Assembly: GCA_022925895.1 (NCBI GenBank)
Contig: JAKSYS010000154.1
Span: 1-64,000, forward strand
Length of the DNA: 64,000 nucleotides
Direction of reading: 5' to 3'
Source: Fragilaria crotonensis
Taxonomy: Eukaryota; Bacillariophyta; Fragilariophyceae; Fragilariales; Fragilariaceae
The position numbers and the translations under genes were made by a program. The first letter of the stretch is position 1; the number at the start of each line of letters is the position of its first letter. Positions 33,204 to 47,100 of the stretch are shown here, piece after piece. Below the pieces are notes generated by a model. It made no database searches. It saw only the letters and a program-made list of their open reading frames with translations, and had not been told where the DNA came from.

Positions 33204-33658
33204 ATGAAGGGGATGACAGCTGTTCTCTGCATCGTGGGGGTATCGTCGCTGAGTCAACCGCAGCATCAGCCATTGATGAGTCGGCGAACGGCACTTGTGG
33301 CATCGTTCGGCAGCTTGTCGCCACTACTGCCAGCGTGATTGCTTCGCCCGTTCAAGCGGAGGGCACAGATGGGTCGGTGTTTTGTGGCACCTACACGGAT
33401 CCAATTAATCATCCCGGGGGGACTCGCACCATTCGTTTGATTGGAGATAAGTTGGGAGATTACCAATTGGCTGAGATTGTTGGAGGTGGAGGCGTTGGAG
33501 AACCCAAGAGTTTCATTTTGCCTGCAGTCGTGGTTGGCGACCGAGCCATCATCATCGACTTCAGTCCTAAGGGTGGTCCAAGGGATTTCACGGGTGTAAT
33601 CGATAAAGGTGGAATAAGGTTTCCAAGAGATGGGAACAAATGGCCTCGTATAACATAA
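33204..33658 (+). CDS. Probable thylakoid-lumen protein with bipartite-type presequence
   Basis: The ATG at 33204 opens a hydrophobic signal-like start (MKGMTAVLCIVGVSSLS). Next comes a twin-Arg segment (SRRTALVASFGSL) and, after a one-base frame change near 33327-33332, a hydrophobic stretch ending ASPVQA, an AxA-type lumenal cleavage site. The mature part is compact: VFCGTYTDPINHPGGTRTI, then YQLAEIVGGGGVGEP, IIIDFSPKGGPRDFTGVI and a W near the end. I know similar GTYTDP-x-HPGG and DFSPKGGP blocks from diatom plastid proteins of unknown function. The frame break is most easily a missing base. The Tat-type thylakoid route is inferred from the RR and AxA motifs. Confidence 0.6.
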
Positions 33659-33706
33659 TTTAAGCGGCGATTATGCCAAACTTGCCTTGGACCTAATCAG
33701 GGGTGG

Positions 33707-34566
33707 ATGTCAGCAAGATTTCAAGAAATGGTAGCAATCGTTGCAAGAATGTGTTATTGCGACCGAACAGGATTAGAAAAAAATGTCCTTTATGACTTGA
33801 GAAACTCACGGCAACTGAGCAGGGCTCACGTGTCATCGTGTAATTTTCTTTCCCTTGCATCTTTAACTGAGTGTCGAGCGAAACTCAGCTTCGATCCAAT
33901 CTACGGGGACTCCATAAATGGAACAACGATTCCGACTGAGATTGGGATATTGACGCAGCTCACGTTTCTGAGTTTCTTTCTCACCCATTTGACTGGAAGC
34001 ATTCCGGCGTCCCTTGGAGGCCTCACACAACTGACGGAATTGAGGCTCGATTACAATCAATTTACTGGGGGCATTCCGCCTTCGTTGTCAAAGCTCACGC
34101 AGCTGACGACATTGACACTAGTCGGGACAGGTTTGACTGGGAACATTCTGTCATCCTTTGCAAGCCTTACGCAGCTGACGTGTTTATCATTCAACAACAA
34201 TGAATTGACCGGAACCATCCCCCCGTCGTTTTCTTACCTAACCGAGCTTATTACAAGCTGCGCCGTCTGGAATTCACGGCCAATATTTTAATTGGAAGCA
34301 TTCCTTCGTCGTTTTCAAAACTCACAAACCTGGTATCGTTTTATGTCGACAACAACACATTGACTGGAAGAATTCCGCCCTCCTTCTGCTCTCATGTGTC
34401 TTTTCTCGTCATTGACTGTGGTGAAATCGAATGCAACTGTTGCGCAGATTCTGAAAACTTTTCATGTCCCAAAATGAAGGAAGTGGTTAGATTTTGCCCG
34501 CCAGGAGCCTTCCATCTCTCCTGTCATGCACGCGTCAGGTGTCGCATTGTCGTATCAGAACTTTGA
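33707..34566 (+). CDS. Leucine-rich repeat protein fragment with a frame break
   Basis: LRRs of the plant-like type with an L-x-G-x-IP signature run from about 33925: TTIPTEIGILTQLTFLSF, then LTGSIPASLGGLTQLTELRL, FTGGIPPSLSKLTQLTTL, LTGTIPPSFSYLTEL. The array continues in another frame after about 34250 as IGSIPSSFSKLTNLVSFY and LTGRIPPSFC, and ends in a Cys-rich cap (CGEIECNCCADSENFSC). The cap resembles the C-termini of diatom LRR proteins. The N-terminal 60 residues look unlike the family and may be out of frame. One missing T in the 34251 region would join the two halves. Either a real gene with sequence errors or a recent pseudogene. Confidence 0.6.
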
Positions 34567-35153
34567 GACGATGTGATACGTGACAGTGGATTCATTTCAT
34601 TGTTGGTTGTGTTGGCTGTTCGAGTGGGATGGGAGATTGGGGAGCTGTACTGCGAGAACGCCAATACGGTGTATTTAAAAGGTGAATTAGATGCGCGAGC
34701 GGAGTTTTATGTTTTTTGGTTAACGACTCCGCGTACGGTTCATGTACCAGTACACGAGTACTAGTAGAGTAGTAGCGTACTCGGAGTATGGGAAAAACAA
34801 ATGTACTACAGTAGACACTACCGGTAGACACAAATGCTGCAAACGGAGATTGAGTACCAGTAGTACTGGAGTACTAGTAGCTTCGACATCGATAGCAGCA
34901 TGTACTCCAGTACTACAAGTAGGTTGAGGTACTGTCACGTACTCCAGTATTGTCCTTCTACTGCCATACCGGTAGTGCCGCCTTCGAATTGCTTCCGGTG
35001 GATGAGCAGACGGTGGTGCCATTATTACCATTCAACTTTTGTCATCCCCTCAGGCTCAGATAATAGCTGATAGATATCAACAACTTCCTCGGTTGGCAGA
35101 TTTTGTTCGTCTTTCGACTCTGAAGAAAGGATCTTCGATTACAGCGGACCAGG
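34567..35153. other. GTAC-rich intergenic region upstream of midasin
   Basis: Dense in GTACTAGTA, CCGGTAG and CAGTACTAC words between 34740 and 34980. The remaining 170 bp before 35154 should hold the midasin promoter and 5' UTR. No gene supported. Confidence 0.5.
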
Positions 35154-38100
35154 ATGATGATGCATGAAGTCGTTGAGCTCGAAACTGAGGTGCAAGGAGA
35201 GGTCGTAAGGCAGGTTGTGTCGACGTATCTCCAGACGGTGCTTTCCGCCATTGATACCGTTCTGTGCGAATCATCGCCGTACTCGATATGTCCGGAAGTA
35301 CTACTTGACCATATTGCTCGTAAGCTCTTGAGGGCTTTTTGCCCCTCTGTCTTGACCGCTTCCCTTCCTCCGTCACTTTCGGTTGAAAATTCATGCAATG
35401 AAGATGAAGATAGTGACGATGACGATGAGGACAATCTCATCAAAGACACTCCAATCCCTCGCAAGCAGCGCCGCATCGACTACCTGCGTTGTATTCTCAG
35501 GCGGATGGCTCCAGTGGCAATTGATGTAGTTGCCGCCATTTGCTCTTCTCAAACTGATTTGCAGACTCTCGTGCTGCTCTTTGGTACTTGGTTGCCTCTT
35601 GCTCCGCACATCACACCGCTTGTGTCTGACGCATTCGACAAGTCTAGTAGCAATCCCTTTGAGAATGTTGTCGATGAATATCATCAGTGGCACTTGCTTG
35701 AAGCTCTGCACAGTATTTCTCGCCACTTTTCATATGAACAAGGTCATCTGGCTATGGCACGGTGGTGGAGTTGGGCTCCTATTTTCACATACCTAAAACC
35801 TACAACTGATATGGAAACCTCTGATAATGACTGGTCTGTTTTGCAGGCCACCCGATGGCATGCCGCTCGAACTCTGGGGTATCTCTTTGATTTGAGTCCG
35901 GGAACCACGGGCTGCTTTTTGAAACGATTGGACGTCCAAACAGAACTCGTGCCTTGGGTGCTGCATCCTTGGATCCTACACCAAGAAGAAGTTGACTGGG
36001 AAATCCAGCATAGGAGTGGGGCGGTGAGCTTCTTTGACGACGCCGAAGTTTTGCTGCCAACGGCCCTGCAGGTTCGCAGTTGCGTGCCGCTGAATTCGTC
36101 GTTGGTGCACCTTGGACAGGGGCTGGTGTTTTCAAAAGAACCCTCGTCCACCTCTTGCAGGTCGGAGTCTAGCATTGTTCTTACTGAAACAACACAACAA
36201 AATCTCTCCCTTGTCGGCGCTGCATTGGCTTTTGAGGAAATTCGACCCATCCTGCTTTCAGGACCGACGGCATCAGGAAAGTCCACTTTAGTTCGTCACT
36301 TATGCGCATCCCTCGGCAAGAACCTTCTGGAGTTACATGTGGATGACGACACTGACAGTAAGACCTTGATTGGATCGTATCAGACGACGGATATACCTGG
36401 AGAGTTCTCCTGGCAACCTGGGGCATTGACTCGAGCTGTTCGTTCGGGAACTTGGGTATTGTTGGAAGACTTGGATACCGTTCCTTTGGAAATTCAAGCT
36501 GCACTGGTTCCCCTGTTGGAAGATCGACGTTTGCCAATTGGTCCTTCAGGTGAAAACGAAGTTTGTCATCCAAGTTTTCGACTTTTTGCAACGCTCTCAA
36601 CCAGCTCACGGAGGCACAGTTCCGTTTTAAGTTCTCGATTATGGAGAAAGGTTCGGATCCAACCGCTGCTGATGTCGGAATGGAAAGAGATTGCGAGTGC
36701 TAAGTATCCCAAAATGCCGACACCGATCACCAATGCTGCGCTGAATGTTTTGGAACGGTGTTCGGATCAAAAGACGGCAGGTCGACCAGCGGCTGTGCGC
36801 GACTTCCTCAAACTCTTGTCACGAATATCCACCTCGGTTACCTTTGGGGAATCGAACGATTACGCCACGGAGGCTCAAAGAACGCTTTGTTTAGCCGAAA
36901 CGTTGGATGTCTTCGCCGCACATTCTCCTGACATGGATCAGACGCGCGCTTTTGCCTCCCAGATTGCTGCCCCTGCTTGGGGAGTGACAGCAGATTTGGC
37001 ATTTCACTACCTATTTTCCCGACGACCAGAATTGATCCGGAGCCAACACGCTACACAGATCGGCCGAGCCATTCTAGCCCACGCTCGCGCAGAAGATTCC
37101 TTGATGGACGACATTGCTTCATCTACCTTTGCGCCGACGAATTCTGCCATGCGGCTTATGGAATCGGTTTTGGTTTGCGTGCGAGAAAATGAACCGACTC
37201 TCTTGGTGGGAGAAACAGGATGTGGAAAAACAACGATCCTTCAACAGCTGGCACAGATATCGAATCACAGTTTAATCGTTCAAAATTTGTCTCTCCAGAC
37301 TGATTCCACCGACTTGTTAGGTGGATACAGACCACTCGAAATCACCCACATTGCGCGAAAAATCTACCTGGAGTTTGTCGATTTATTTGTATCTAGTTTT
37401 TCGAGAAAGCAGAACGCAGACTTTCTTAATTTCGCGTCGTCTGCCTTCCAAAAGAATCAATGGGCAAGATTATCACAATGCCTACGTCGCGCCAGCAAAC
37501 TCGGACTCGAAAAGGTGAAATCTACGGGAGGGACTGGGAAAGGAGCATCGTCAGAGAGGTGGCAGACATTTGCAGAAAGTGCCGAGCGCTTTGAACGACA
37601 GCGACTAGCATGCGAAACAAAGTTGGCATTTTCCTTCACCGAAGGGGCACTTGTGGATGCCATACGGACTGGAAAGTGGGTGCTATTGGACGAAATCAAT
37701 TTAGCATCATCTGAGACTTTGCAACGTTTGTGCGGTTTGTTGGACGATAGCACTGGTAGTGTGACCTTGACTGAGAGAGGTGATGCAGTTGCCATTGCGC
37801 GACACCCAGACTTTCGTTTATTTGCTGCCATGAATCCCCGCTACAGATGCTGGGAAGAAGGACCTTCCTGTTAGCATTCGATCCCGATTCACCGAAATCT
37901 ACGTCGACGAACTGAGTGATCCGAACGAATTAAGAACGGTCGCTGGACGATATCTTGCTGGTGTACTATCCACGGGAAATGGCGCTATCGAGCACTGTGA
38001 GACAGTCGTAAATATCGTGGATACCTTCCTCATGACTCGCGATCTGGCTATTAAGTCCTTGGTGGATGCTGGCGGACAACGTCCAAGGTACACATTGAGA

Positions 38101-41100
38101 ACGTTGTGCCGGGCGTTAACAGCATCAAAAAATCTTGTTCAGCAACAACGGCTGTCGCTTAAAAGGGGCATTCTCGAAGGTTTTGAAGTGGCGTTCGAAG
38201 GTCCCTTAGAACCTGATTCCCTGAAGACACTGAGAGCACTTCTTCACGTTCGATTGGGGCATGACGTCTCGAAGGAAGAGGTGAATCGTCCAGGCAGAAG
38301 GCCTGGAGGTCGAGGGTCAGAAAGCGACTTTGTTCTCATCAAACCCTTCTGGATCAATCGTGGACCTTTCGACCTGCAGGATTGGTCAGACACGGAGCAT
38401 TCAGGTCGCGCCAAGTTCATTTTGACAAAGACGATGCTCATTAATTTGCGACGACTATCAAGGGCTGTAGCAGCGGGCCCGTGGCCAGTCCTGTTGGAAG
38501 GTCCGACGTCGGCAGGAAAGACAACTCTAGTTGAATATCTCGCTGCGAGATGTGGTCATAAAGTGGTACGCATCAACAACCACGAGCACACCGATGTCCA
38601 AGAATACACAGGATCGTATGCTTCTGATGCGAATGGATCTCTATCCTTCCGGGATGGAATACTAGTGCAAGCTCTCCGGAAAGGGCATTGGGTCATTCTC
38701 GATGAGCTTAATCTGGCCCCTAGTGAAGTGCTTGAGGCCTTAAACCGCCTTTTGGACGACAACAGAGAGTTGTACCTTGCCGAAGTGAACGAAACTGTCA
38801 CACCTCATCCAAATTTTAGACTCTTTGCAACTCAAAATCCGAGTGGCGCTTATGGCGGAAGGAAACCTCTGTCTCGTGCGTTTCGGAACCGTTTTGTTGA
38901 AATCCATATGGGAGACATCCCAGCTGAAGATATGGTAACTATCCTCGAGAAGCGGTCTGGATGTCCTTCGACACACGCCAAGCTGCTAGTCAGTATAATG
39001 ACATCTTTGAGACAACGAAGGAGCAAAAACGGAGTTTTTCTCGGAAAAGACGGCCTCATCACACCGAGAGATCTCCTTCGCTGGGCTGAACGACGGGCGT
39101 CGACGAAGATTGAACTTGCGGAAGAAGGTTTCATGTTGCTAGGGGAACGGCTGCGGAGCGATGTGGAGAGGGAAGCGGTCCGTGAGGAGATCGAGAGGCA
39201 TTTGAAGGTGTCAGTGTCGTGCGAAGATACATATTACGGAGAGAATGCGTCGGCGATGCGTGTTTTCCGGAGGACGTACACCACCGCATCGACGAGCTGC
39301 GACATAAACGGAGTCGCGCCAACAAGAACGATCCTTCGTCTTCTCTCCTTGGTCCTTCGATGCATTAAGCACCATGAACCCGTCCTATTGGTTGGGGATA
39401 CGGGATGTGGGAAGACTACAGTTGTACAACTTCTTAGCACAATTCTTCAGAGGGAGTTGAAAATCGTGAACTGTCACGCCACCACGGAAACCTCCGATCT
39501 CATCGGAGGCTTGCGACCAGTTCGAGGTCGAATGAATATCCTGACCGAAATGTGCAAGGTATTTCGGGAACTCGCCATTTGCCTTTCAGGAGTGTCGGAG
39601 TCAATAAAAGAAGATGTTGATGCTGTTTTGGAGACAATGAACTCTGCAGTCGACAATCTTCCAGATGACTTTGCCGCACGAATCATGTCTACGTCGAGAG
39701 CCCTTTTACAGCAACACGAAAACGACGAGGTGGAAAATCTTGCCAAGAAGAGAAAACTTGATTGCGGGACTGCGCGACGAGCGGGAAACGCTGATGGCGA
39801 CGCAATATCCGAGGAACAATTGGCTAGATGTCTTGTCAGCGATTTGGAAGGGCTTCATCGACGCTTCACTTCCCTCTTCGAATGGGTAGATGGTTCTTTA
39901 GTGCAAGCCATGAAGAAGGGGCACCTGTTTCTATTAGACGAGATGAGTCTTGCCGAAGATGCGGTTCTTGAACGTTTAAACTCTGTTTTGGAGCCATCAA
40001 GGACTATTGTGCTAGCCGAAAAAGGTGACGATGGGCTCGGCGAGGATAACCACGTTGTCAAAGGGCATGCTGATTTCCTAATATTCGCCACCATGAACCC
40101 TGGCGGAGATTTCGGAAAGCGGGAGCTCAGTCCGGCGTTGCGAAGTCGATTCACGGAAATATGGGTGTCCAACGTTGTCGAGATGGAGGATATCGAAATG
40201 GTGCTCGATTCCACGTTCAAGATGAGTTCTTGTTTTGCGGATGCAGAGCTTGTGAAGAAGACGATCCTCGCCTACGTTGAGTGGTTCAATTCGAAAGTAT
40301 GTGGAGACGCATCAAGCCCGTGTTCGGCTCTATCCCTGTCGCTTAGGGACGTGATTACATGGGCTCGTTTTGTGACGGAAGTATCGTCGGAGAATGCGGA
40401 GATGACAGTTTGGGAAGGGCTTATTCACGGATCATCGCTGATGCACTTGGACGGGCTGGGTCTTGGTACAGGGCTTTCTCGTGATGACGCCGAAGCGACC
40501 AGGATGAAAGCGACAAGTTTTCTTCAAGATTTGCTCCCGACAGAGCACCGAACAAAATGTCAAGACTCCGTTCACGTGGCGCACCTACGGCCTATCTCTA
40601 CCTTGCATCGATTTGGAATTCATCCTTTTTCCATACCATGCGGTCCGAATCCAAGGCCCAACCAATCTTTCAATTTTCAGGCCCCAACAACTGGGTCGAA
40701 TCTGCTCCGAGTATTACGAGCAATGCAGCTATCGAAACCTATTCTGCTGGAAGGGTCGCCCGGGGTTGGGAAGACAAGTCTCGTTTCTGCCCTCGCAAAA
40801 GCGGCGGGATACGATCTGGTGCGGATCAACCTTTCTGAACAAACTGACATTTCCGATTTGATGGGGAGTGACCTGCCAATGCCGGAAGGGGAGACTCATG
40901 AGGATACGAAGGGGTCCGCCTTCAAATGGTGTGATGGCATTTTGCTGCGAGCAATCAAGAGGGGACTGGGTCCTTCTTGACGAGTTGAATCTTGCGACAC
41001 AATCTGTGCTTGAAGGACTAAATAGCTGTCTTGATCATCGAGCGAGCGTTTACATTCCTGAGCTTGGAGAAACGTTCCAGTGCCCCCTATCATTGAGAAT

Positions 41101-44100
41101 TTTTGCCGCTCAGAACCCGTTATACCAAGGAGGCGGAAGAAAGGGGCTTCCGAAGTCTTTCTTGAATCGCTTTACCAAGGTGTACGTGGAAGCTCTGAAC
41201 GACCACGATTTGCAAATGATTGTAGGAAGCAGCTTTTCAAGTATTCCCTTGAACATTCGACAGTCAATGGTTGGCTTCAACAGTGCAATACACACCTCAG
41301 TCGTAACGAAACGAGAGTATGGGGACGCTGGCAGCCCATGGGAGTTCAACCTTCGCGATGTCTTCCGGTGGTGCGAGCTGGCGGAAAGTAGTGGTTCACA
41401 AGATGTTGCATCATTCGGCAGTTGTGCCCGCGATCTATACCTCCAAAGATTCCGAACTTCAGCGGACAGACGACGACTGTCAACACAATTCAAGAGTGTT
41501 TTTGATAGTGACAGTATTGCTCTCGAACCAGTGCGGTGCGTTCATTCTGATGAGTCTGTAACAATTGGCTCAACGTCAGTCGATCGCAGTACCAACAACA
41601 CGGATGCGAAGCCTCAAATCGGAGCCAATTTTACTTCGTTACGATCATTGTTGTTACCAATGGAGGCTGTTACCAGGTGCATTGTGATGAATTGGCCGTG
41701 TCTGATCGTCGGCCAATCGGGTACTGGAAAGACAAGCCTGCTGAGGAGTTTGGCATGTAATCTCAATGTTAAGTTGGTGGATGTTTGCCTAACTCCCGCA
41801 ACTGATGTCAACGAGCTTGTTGGAAGTTTTGAACAGGTGGATTGTCTATGCGATGAAAAGGAACTGATTTGGACGCTTGGGGTTGCTTTCCGGCGCTTAC
41901 TGTGTACTGTGGGCAATTCTCGCGACGAGTTAGAACTCGCATCGCAAGCCTACGAAACGTACGAAGTGCTGTCGAAACTACAGTTGAATGACAACATTCG
42001 GCCGGGGGTTCTACTGCTTGGTCCGGCGACCACGTTTCTGCAGATCATGAAAAGTAGCAGGGTCAGAAACGACCCCTGCGTTATGCGAATTGAGATTTTG
42101 ATGGGTAGACTCCGAGAGCGGGAGAATGTCATCGAGAAAGGTGGCCGTTTTTGCTGGATCGATGGAATTTTGGTTGATGCGATGGTCAATGGGTACTGGC
42201 TCCACCTCGAGAATGTCAATTTGTGTTCCTCTTCAGTTCTCGATAGACTCAACCCAGTGATGGAACCCGGGGGCGAACTTCTTCTCTCCGAAACTGGAAC
42301 CCAAGATAATGGGTCCTCGCACAGATCGATCAAGCCCCACCGGAATTTTCGATTGTTCCTTTCCATGAATCCAGATCGCGGTGAGGTCTCTCGCGCGATG
42401 CGGAACCGCTGCGTCGAAGTGTCGCTGCTAGCTGGAACGGAAACACCCTTTGTCGACGAACACGACTTGCTCTACACTAATCTCAGAACCGTTGATCAAA
42501 TGGACGTCCTTTCAAGGAACGGGATCACGACGATGGATCTTGTTACATGTCTTCTTCGAATCCACCAAACGTCAGCAAAACTCTGTTGTGAAGCGAGTGC
42601 TGGAGCTCCAAGTCTTGAATCGCCAAGGCAGATGGCGTCAGGTGTGCGTGGAATGCGACGACGAGGTCTGGGAATTGAATCTTGTCTTGGGTCAGCGATG
42701 GAGATAACGTACGAAGCGATGGCGTTCGGTAGTGCTGAGCTGATTTCTGTAGCTTCAACTCATCGTGAATGGGATGGCCTGGAATGCCGGCATGCACCGT
42801 TGGTTCCTGGCATACGTGAAAATTGGTCCATTCATCCAGATCTGGCTTGTACAATGCTTGATGCACGTTTGATTCAATGCCAGCATCTCGCTTTGCCCAA
42901 ATGGCTGCGCCGCTTTCGATCAGCTGAGGTTTCACCGAGAGAAACGACTCTGAACGAGGTGTGCAAAGGGGTGGAAGAATCCACCGACGAACGGGAATTT
43001 CTTCTGATACAAAGCCTCCTGATGTACTTGGTAGCGGCTTTCAGTCGAGGTCGCAATGCTTTCCTGCGATCATCCTTCCTTGACCACTTCTCCAACAAAC
43101 ATGCAAGAATTTTGGCATTTCTCTCTAAGAAATTGCCGCGCTTTGAAGGACATATGCTCTCAGTACTTGTTGATCGCTGGGCAGTAGTCGTGCTTGAACT
43201 ACAAGAGCGGAAAAGGGCCGAGATGATTGGCAATGTTCGCATCGATTCTCGGGGGCTCAATGTCTTCGATGTGTCCTACTGGTTGCACGCTGGGAAGATC
43301 GAGCGTTCGCTCGTTCAGTGTCCTGTTACACCAGTGCCATACTTGCTCTTTCGAGCAATAGACGAGTGGTCAAATGCTCTTGAGGATCGAGTGCTGGGTT
43401 TGGGTCAGACAAGTGAGGGCGCGGTATCGATCAGTGAACTGAGAAAACTTTACGGAGCTCGGGATCAACTTTGGATCTTCTTCAAGAAGACGGAGTACGT
43501 TTCATCCGAGGCTTCATCATTCCTGGCTTTCGACGAAACGAGATTCATAGTGCAGTGGACGTGGTTCAAAAAGGCTGTGTCTTCTGTCAACCGTTCATTT
43601 CGTACAGAGGACCAGGACCTCATGCCGTCGCGTCGGAAACTGGACTCCCTGATTCGCAGCATCGATATGGTGCTCCTGGACGGTGATGGTTTGATCGATC
43701 TGGCGGGTGATCTGCTTTGGAAAAAAGGAGGGCATCCTCTCGTGTCGGCTAATTCTTTGTACTGGCACGCAATTCTGGATATCCGAAAAACGTGCTTGTC
43801 TTGCTCTATCAAGGCTCACGAGCGTTTCAACGGTTTATCACAAATTGAGACCTCCCAGCTAGCCATTGACGACCTTATCGAACTTCATCATCCAGTCCTC
43901 TTCATTGAACAATCTACAAAGCAGGACCTATTGGAGGCATTGTGCATGGCGTACTATTCGTCCACGGAAGAATTGTCCTGCCGATCACCTGCCGATATCG
44001 CGTGGGTGGGCGACTACCATGTCGTCTGTCAAGGAGTTGAGCAGGCGAAGGCGTCGTTCGTGGCAGCTTGGAAGGCTGCTCAAGTGGACACAACGATTGC

Positions 44101-47100
44101 TACTGTGGAGAACTCGTTAGACGTCGAAATGCTCGAGCAGCTACAAAATCACCTTGATGACGACCAAAGTCAAGTATTGGACCCCCAGCAAATCATGAGA
44201 CGCTTCGCTGAGATTCAAATTGCCCCCATTGTGGAATTCTGGTTGATCCATTCCGAGCTTCAGCTCATTTCTGAGTTTTCGTCAATCCTTACGGCAGGGT
44301 TTTGCGACAAGGTGTGCCGCCAAACCATAACCATGTCTGCTCGTCGCTTTGTTCAAGTTGCTTTGGCATGCCCAGTATGGGAAGTGGCTGACCTACGACC
44401 GTTTCAGACACTTGTCTGGGCCTTCGACTCACCTGCGAGCGAAGTTGCGTTGTGTCAGCTATTGAAGTGCCTCCTGCCGATTATGCTTTATGCTTCCTCA
44501 CGTCATCTTTGGCGGAATACGCTCAATGATCTAGGTGCCGTTTCATCAATCCTTGAATATCCTCTACAGTGGTCCGCCTCGAAGCACGTTGACAGAATGC
44601 CGCGAAAAGGATGGCAGACAAGCGTTGGGCCGTCTCGGGTGTGGGAGCATGCAAGGACAGACGCGATACTTAAGCTCATCGGACCGGAGTTTTCCGCATC
44701 ACTATTCGGTCCAAAGAAAGCGCATTATTTGACGCTTGAGAATCACCAAGCGAGAGAAAGCCAATCCAAAGCACTGTTGAGACAGATCTCTACTTTTGCC
44801 ACTGACCTACGCGAACATCGATTCCCTTCTGAGGCGCTTTATCTATTCTCAAACGTGATCGAAGCTCTCGACGGCTATTTTCCTGATAATGGGAGTGCGA
44901 GGATAGTGTCAAGTCTTCGAAAAGGCAAGAATCTGTTGGAGGAAGATGTCGTCGATATCCAGTATCATATAAGTTGTTGCACACATTCGAGGTTCAAGGA
45001 ATGTCACCACACTATTATCTCCCCTTTGCTCCTTAGCTTGCTTGCAGCTGCGAGGACCAAGGAAAGTCACAACGCTTCGCTGGCATGGATATTCATCGGT
45101 CTTCTCCGGGTCCATCTTCTTGTGCCACAATCACCTTTGGATCCCGGGCAAAAACCCATAGCAAAGGTGGAGCAGCTACATACAAGATTGGCATACATTC
45201 GACGCAAGATTGCCACCTTTCGTTTGGACAGCGGACTAGAGTCAGGTGACTTCAGCCCTGCAAGTGTGACTCTTGATGAATGGGAATCAGAGGCCAGAGT
45301 TACAATGCGGAAGATAGGTTCACAGGAGAAGAAGATGGTCGACAGGGGGCAGCAATGCCCGTTATTCATTGACCTCTTTCGAGCGATCCGAGGATTTTGG
45401 AAGTCGACAGCGAATCCTGCTGTTGTCAGATCCATCGCTGACCCATTAGCACTGGTATCTCAGACACAGAGCGAGCTCCTGACAACATTGCAGCGAGAAC
45501 AGAATTGGCAGGTTACCGCTGCTTCATTCTGTGATCAGGTGACAACTCATTTTGATTCCTATGATGATGTTGTCCTCCCCTTCGTCGTTGCAGTTCAATG
45601 CATACAGAGAGGGCTTCGAGAGCTCCGCGACAGGTTCAGCGGAGTGCTCTCTCCGGAATCAACTTTGGCTTCTCTTTCCTTGACAAATCTTCTTCGCTTT
45701 CCTTTTCAAGTAGCAGACCACCATCTCCGCCAACAATGTACGGCGATTAGTGTATTAACCCGGTCACCTGAATGTGAGTCAGACGGCGCCAAAAAGTGCG
45801 CGCTAGCACTTGCGATTTCCGCTCTCTCTCGGTACAGAATTCAGAAAAGAGCGATAGGGTTTCTTGAGTCTACAACGGCAACACAATGCACATCTTTATT
45901 CGATGGTATCATCAAGTCGTGGATCAAATTTGTGGACGGTTTGTACGTGAAGGATATAACGGACGAAGCGGCGCAGGAACGTTTGTACCGCGAGCAGTTC
46001 CCAGATCATGTAAAAGACTTCGTCGCTTTCGTTCAATCGCCGGAAGACGATGACTCTGATAATGGCGCAGAAGAAGAATTTCCCTCGGACATGATGGCTG
46101 AGGTGAAGCTTTCCGACGATTTAATCGCCGTCCTATACGAGCTTTATCAAGAGCTGTTCTCAGATACCCCTCAAATCAACACGAATTCTGCTCGGCTCTT
46201 GAGTTTCCATTTCAGCTACGGCGGAGCTCATCTTTTCCGTTCCTTAATCCCCAACGTCGGCATTGGTTTGAATCTAAAAGAAGACATGGGATCGCATTGC
46301 TTGGCTGTAGCCTTGAGTTGTAGCGGCCGAACTTCTCTTAAAAGCACTCTAATGTCGTCGAAAGGGTACTCGTTTCATAATGATCCCAATCCAGTCGAGA
46401 TCCGAAAGGCGTCCGCACCTCTTCAGAGCCTATTGTCCCGGACATCAAAGCTACTCACTGCTTTTCCAGGCCATGAAATTCTGATATCCCTGGGTCAGGT
46501 TGCCGAGTTCGTCCGGAAACTCGAGCTGACGTCTACTTCAGTGGGCAAAGCTATGACAGGCTTAGAAGTTGTACTACGTAAGGCTCAAGAGTGGGAGGAG
46601 CACGCCAGCGAAAGGGTCAAACTTGGCTCTTGCCTTGTCGAAATCAGACAGCTGGTCACATCCTGGCGAAGGCTTGAACTGACCAACTGGGCGTCTTTGC
46701 TTGATGCCCGCGAAGAACGTTTTGCAAAGCGAGCTCGCAGACATTGGACGAGGCTCTTCAGTGTTTTAAACATCGCTCACGAAGAATGCTTGATGGATAC
46801 AGAGCAGGACATAGCACCGTCGGAAAGCCTCTCGACGACCCCTGCATGGATTTGGAAAGGATTCCGAAGGCGTAATGATGTCAACTTGTCGCCAGGAACC
46901 GCGGAGCGGATGGATGGTCTCACAAAACTTCTGGACACCTTTATTTTAACTTCCTGCGTAGGGGAATTCGAGGAGCGGATCGGGCTCGTTAAGTCGCTGG
47001 CATGTCAGTTTGGAGCCAAAGTTGACATCGCTGGGCAGTCTATCTTCCGCATTCTTTCGTCAATTTGTTCATACTACTCGCAATTCCTCCCTCTGGTCGC

